Shown here: positions 6,138 to 8,001 of the stretch, one piece after another | How the letters are laid out: every line of letters starts with the position of its first letter | Numbering within the stretch: position 1 is the stretch's first letter | NCBI GenBank assembly: GCA_027080605.1 | Contig: JALWRO010000074.1 | Coordinates: 1 to 8,001, forward strand | Direction of reading: 5' to 3' | Length of the DNA: 8,001 bases | From: Campylobacterales bacterium | GTDB taxonomy: Bacteria; Campylobacterota; Campylobacteria; Campylobacterales; QNZT01 | The notes under the pieces: generated by a model | What the model was told of the DNA's origin: nothing | Seen by the model: only the letters and a program-made list of their open reading frames with translations | Databases searched by the model: none | Program-made: the position numbers and the translations under genes

Positions 6138-6172
6138 TCCTCTCCTCTGCCCGGAGGGAGGAGAGGAACTTT
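6138..6172 (+). terminator. Strong GC-rich hairpin after the outer-membrane protein gene
   Basis: An 11-bp stem pairs 6138-6148 (pyrimidines, TCCTCTCCTCT) with 6157-6167 (purines, GGGAGGAGAGGA; one G-T pair), around an 8-nt loop. It lies 7 nt after the stop codon. The following run AACTTTCC is a poor U-tract, so it may act partly as an mRNA 3'-end stabiliser as well as a terminator. Confidence 0.6.
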
Positions 6173-6196
6173 CCACTGATCTTTTCATGAGCTTTT

Positions 6197-6207
6197 TATG
6201 CTATAAT
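6197..6207 (+). promoter_or_regulatory. Promoter of the lipoprotein/repeat-protein operon, TGn-extended -10 box
   Basis: TATGCTATAAT contains a perfect TATAAT at 6202-6207 preceded by TGC, and shares its first nine bases with the cytochrome promoter at 2757-2767. The predicted start is near 6214. AGAGGGG (6218-6224) is the ribosome binding site, 6 nt before the ATG at 6231. Confidence 0.65.
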
Positions 6208-6230
6208 TTTTTCCAATAGAGGGGAAATTT

Positions 6231-6713
6231 ATGCATTACACTTTACTATTTTTTACAGTACTTTTTTATACCGCCTGCGGTGACACAGTACCCAAAGCTT
6301 CCGAAAATATACAAACAGAGCATTACCGCTCACTCACTGATGAGCACAATGAAACTCTTATCCAAGATATTCGTCAGCAACTCCTTTTTGTCAATAGCCA
6401 ACAAGGATGTAAAGCATTACACGGAGACACCCAAACTCTGCCCGAAACGGCAATGCAGTTTTGTACATCACTCCATTTTTACGGCAGAGATGACTGGCGT
6501 GTGCCGACACTTCATGAAATTCAAACTTTTTCAAAAGGAATGGATGCCGAAGGAGTAGTCCCCTACTTCACTTTCCCAAAATGTAAACGTGTAATCGGCG
6601 AAAAAGAGGACGGTAGCATCGGCACCATCAACACCCACAACGCATTACCGAAATTTGAAGAAGTACCGCTGGAACTTCCCGCCGGTCTGCGCTGTGTCAC
6701 GGAAGCACCATGA
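6231..6713 (+). CDS. Small DUF1566-like (Lcl C-terminal type) putative lipoprotein
   Basis: A 160-residue exported protein. Residues 1-15 are hydrophobic and end at FYTAC, so C16 is a probable lipidation site; the -3 residue is Tyr rather than the usual Leu, which weakens the call. The mature part resembles DUF1566 domains. It has C60, then ETAMQFCTSLHFYGRDDWRVPT at about 72-93, which is the family core 'A..YC..L...G..DWRLPT..EL', continued by LHEI at 94-97 and a closing LRCV at 153-156. Cysteines 60, 78, 118 and 155 may form two disulfides. The first family tryptophan (usually MWQD) is replaced by LLFVN. The domain is found in cell-surface proteins, some sugar-binding or adhesive, but no activity can be assigned here. 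Its TGA overlaps the ATG of the next gene by 4 nt, indicating coupled translation with the repeat protein. Confidence 0.7.
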   Translation: MHYTLLFFTVLFYTACGDTVPKASENIQTEHYRSLTDEHNETLIQDIRQQLLFVNSQQGCKALHGDTQTLPETAMQFCTSLHFYGRDDWRVPTLHEIQTFSKGMDAEGVVPYFTFPKCKRVIGEKEDGSIGTINTHNALPKFEEVPLELPAGLRCVTEAP

Positions 6714-8001
6714 AAAATATAGCGACAGATTTTACAAACGCCAAAGGCAAGGCGATCTTGTTTCTGGGGCGTTTTCACAGCCTCAGTGAAGAGGAGATCA
6801 AACTCTTTCTGGAGAAGTTCGACATCCTCTACACGACCACGCTTGACGACGATGTGGCAATGGCGTTTGAAAGTACAATTCTTTCACCTATGGAGGAGGA
6901 GATCGCCGCTGAAGCCTACCGCAAGGGAATTCACATCTACAACAGCGAACAGCTCGACAAACTCTATGCCGAACAGCTCAACTCCGATTCGATTTTGATG
7001 AGTCTGAAACTCTCCAACAATCAGGAGCGGCTAGCTCGACTGCTGCACAACCGATACCTCAGCGACGCACTTTTCATCAAGCTCTTCGCGATGTACGACT
7101 GGGGCGGCGAGGGGATGTTCGATAACTCCGAAAACATGAAGATCGCCACACTTTTTGCCAAACGCTTCTTTTCCAAAAGCCGTTTCGACAGCGCTACCTA
7201 CCATTCGCCCATCTCCGTTTTCGAAGTGGCGATTTTAACCGATAATCCCGACCTTTTGGAAGTGATGTATGATCTGCCCGAAATCGAGGTCAAACAGAGT
7301 CGAAGCGGTGCCAAACGCCCCACTACCACCAGACAGGCGATCGCCGTCAATCCAAATACCAACCAAAAGACACTCACCAGACTCTTTCGGCGAAACGATC
7401 CGGACATCGACTATTTTCTGGCACGCAACCCCGCTACCCCGCACAAGATGCAGGAAGCCCTCTTCGCACGTGCAAACGATGAAACTAAAGAGGCACTCGC
7501 ACACAACGAAAACCTCTCACCCGCACTCTTTGCCAAACTGGCACACTACCCTGACCTATGGCTTACCCAAAAGATCACCGACAAACATCTGGTTCACCTG
7601 CCACACCCCATTCCGTCTGAAATCGGGGCAAACGAAAACCTCGATCAGGAGGTTGTCGATTTTCTGCTCGAAAACGGTGATCTCGCAGTATTGGAAAACC
7701 TGGCACAAAATCCTCTGCTCAACGCAACACAAATCGAAAAACTCTACACCGAAAAAGAACCCCGACTTCACCCGTTTCTGGCAGCAAATCCCAATACTCC
7801 GGAATCGATACTTCATGAACTCTTTGAAAAAAACGATCATGAAATCGACCGTTGCCTCGCACTCAATCCCGCCGCACCGGAAACGATACTCGAGCAACTC
7901 TTCGCCAGAGATGATTTCGAGATCAACTGTTCTCTGGCACTTAACGAATCCCTTCACGTCTCCTGGCTGCAACAGCTACAGATCAACGCGAGACTTTTGC
8001 C
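6710..8001 (+). CDS. Helical-repeat (LRV-like) protein with possible BRCT-like N-terminus, 3' end outside window
   Basis: An open frame of 430 codons that continues past the window. The ATG overlaps the lipoprotein stop (ATGA). There is no signal peptide, so the protein is probably cytoplasmic. Residues 12-88 show an alternating strand/helix pattern (GKAILFLGRF, SEEEIKLFLEKF, DILYTTTL, VAMAFESTILSP, MEEEIAAEAYRKGI, HIYNSEQLDKLY) that suits a BRCT-like fold; this is only a pattern judgement. Residues 98-200 are helical. From about 207 on, units of some 26 residues repeat with the pattern LAxNPxTPxxxLxxLFxxxDxEID, clearest at 235-260, 354-380 and 381-406. This resembles leucine-rich repeat variant (LRV) or HEAT-like alpha solenoids, usually protein- or nucleic acid-binding scaffolds. 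Codon use is richer in third-position C (CTC, GCC, ATC) than in the lipoprotein before it. No enzyme motif is visible, and the function is unknown. Confidence 0.7.
   Translation, partial: MKNIATDFTNAKGKAILFLGRFHSLSEEEIKLFLEKFDILYTTTLDDDVAMAFESTILSPMEEEIAAEAYRKGIHIYNSEQLDKLYAEQLNSDSILMSLKLSNNQERLARLLHNRYLSDALFIKLFAMYDWGGEGMFDNSENMKIATLFAKRFFSKSRFDSATYHSPISVFEVAILTDNPDLLEVMYDLPEIEVKQSRSGAKRPTTTRQAIAVNPNTNQKTLTRLFRRNDPDIDYFLARNPATPHKMQEALFARANDETKEALAHNENLSPALFAKLAHYPDLWLTQKITDKHLVHLPHPIPSEIGANENLDQEVVDFLLENGDLAVLENLAQNPLLNATQIEKLYTEKEPRLHPFLAANPNTPESILHELFEKNDHEIDRCLALNPAAPETILEQLFARDDFEINCSLALNESLHVSWLQQLQINARLL
7328..7999 (+). repeat. LRV-like helical repeats coded by the last gene
   Basis: About seven units of 20-27 codons, diverged at DNA level but clear in protein. 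Unit starts are residues 207 (AIAVNPNTNQKTL), 235 (FLARNPATPHKM), 261 (ALAHNENLSPAL), 306 (GANENLDQEVV), 327 (LAQNPLLNATQI), 354 (FLAANPNTPESI), 381 (CLALNPAAPETI) and 407 (SLALNESLHVSW). The Asn-Pro or Asn-Glu pair after LA marks each turn. Confidence 0.7.

Larger units (their letters stand above)
611..7819. repeat. Seven dispersed copies of the 9-mer CTTCATGAA
   Basis: Exact copies of the palindromic core TTCATGAA lie at 611, 1624, 1831, 1962, 4467, 6511 and 7812. Each is flanked by C on the left or G on the right, so each is CTTCATGAA on at least one strand. Three lie on the minus strand (611, 1624, 1831, the last in both orientations). All lie inside genes, in the frame CTT/GTT CAT GAA (Leu/Val-His-Glu). 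Partial copies occur at 4158 (CTCATGAA) and in the intergenic region at 6184 (TTCATGAG). The role is unknown. Confidence 0.6.

Noticed and set aside
7556..7972. Minus-strand open frame of 138 codons
   Set aside because: It is antisense to the repeat protein, and its periodic Phe-rich sequence is the mirror of the coding repeats.
1..8001. Defence island, prophage, CRISPR, toxin-antitoxin or insertion element
   Set aside because: No transposase, integrase, nuclease, direct-repeat array or terminal inverted repeats were found; most genes are housekeeping or envelope genes.

Overview
The window looks like chromosomal DNA from a free-living Campylobacterota bacterium, most like the Sulfurovum/Sulfurimonas group. 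This is inferred from the protein families, an A/T-rich regulatory style with TGn-extended -10 boxes and no clear -35, and moderate GC coding sequence. No rRNA, tRNA, CRISPR array, insertion sequence or integrase was seen. Coding density is high, and the longest gap without a gene is 159 bp (4781-4939).

Left part, minus strand (1-2675). The order of transcription is surE (nucleotidase), tcdA (tRNA ct6A dehydratase), a secreted phytase/esterase-like protein, then gltA (citrate synthase, cut by the window edge). surE/tcdA and tcdA/phytase-like each overlap by exactly 10 nt, so these three should be one translationally coupled operon. gltA follows after 55 nt that hold a hairpin and its own -10 box, so it can be expressed separately.

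Centre, plus strand (2676-4780). A 118-bp divergent control region separates surE from a small periplasmic monohaem cytochrome c. It holds a near-perfect FNR/CRP-type palindrome placed about 42 bp before the predicted cytochrome start site, which suggests oxygen- or electron-acceptor-dependent activation. Next comes a 496-residue protein whose domain order follows the hydrogenase maturation factor HypF, but whose acylphosphatase, zinc-finger and carbamoyl-transfer motifs are all lost or altered. It looks like a HypF-derived pseudoenzyme.

Right part, plus strand (4781-8001). A monocistronic outer-membrane beta-barrel protein with a central helical insert lies between a weak terminator and a strong GC-rich hairpin. 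A two-gene unit follows: a DUF1566-type lipoprotein, then a helical-repeat (LRV-like) protein with a possible BRCT-like head. These overlap by 4 nt (ATGA), and the second runs off the window.

Two dispersed signals cut across genes. A TGn-TATAAT promoter element recurs at four starts. The 9-mer CTTCATGAA occurs seven times in six unrelated genes, always reading Leu/Val-His-Glu in frame, where about 0.06 copies would be expected by chance.
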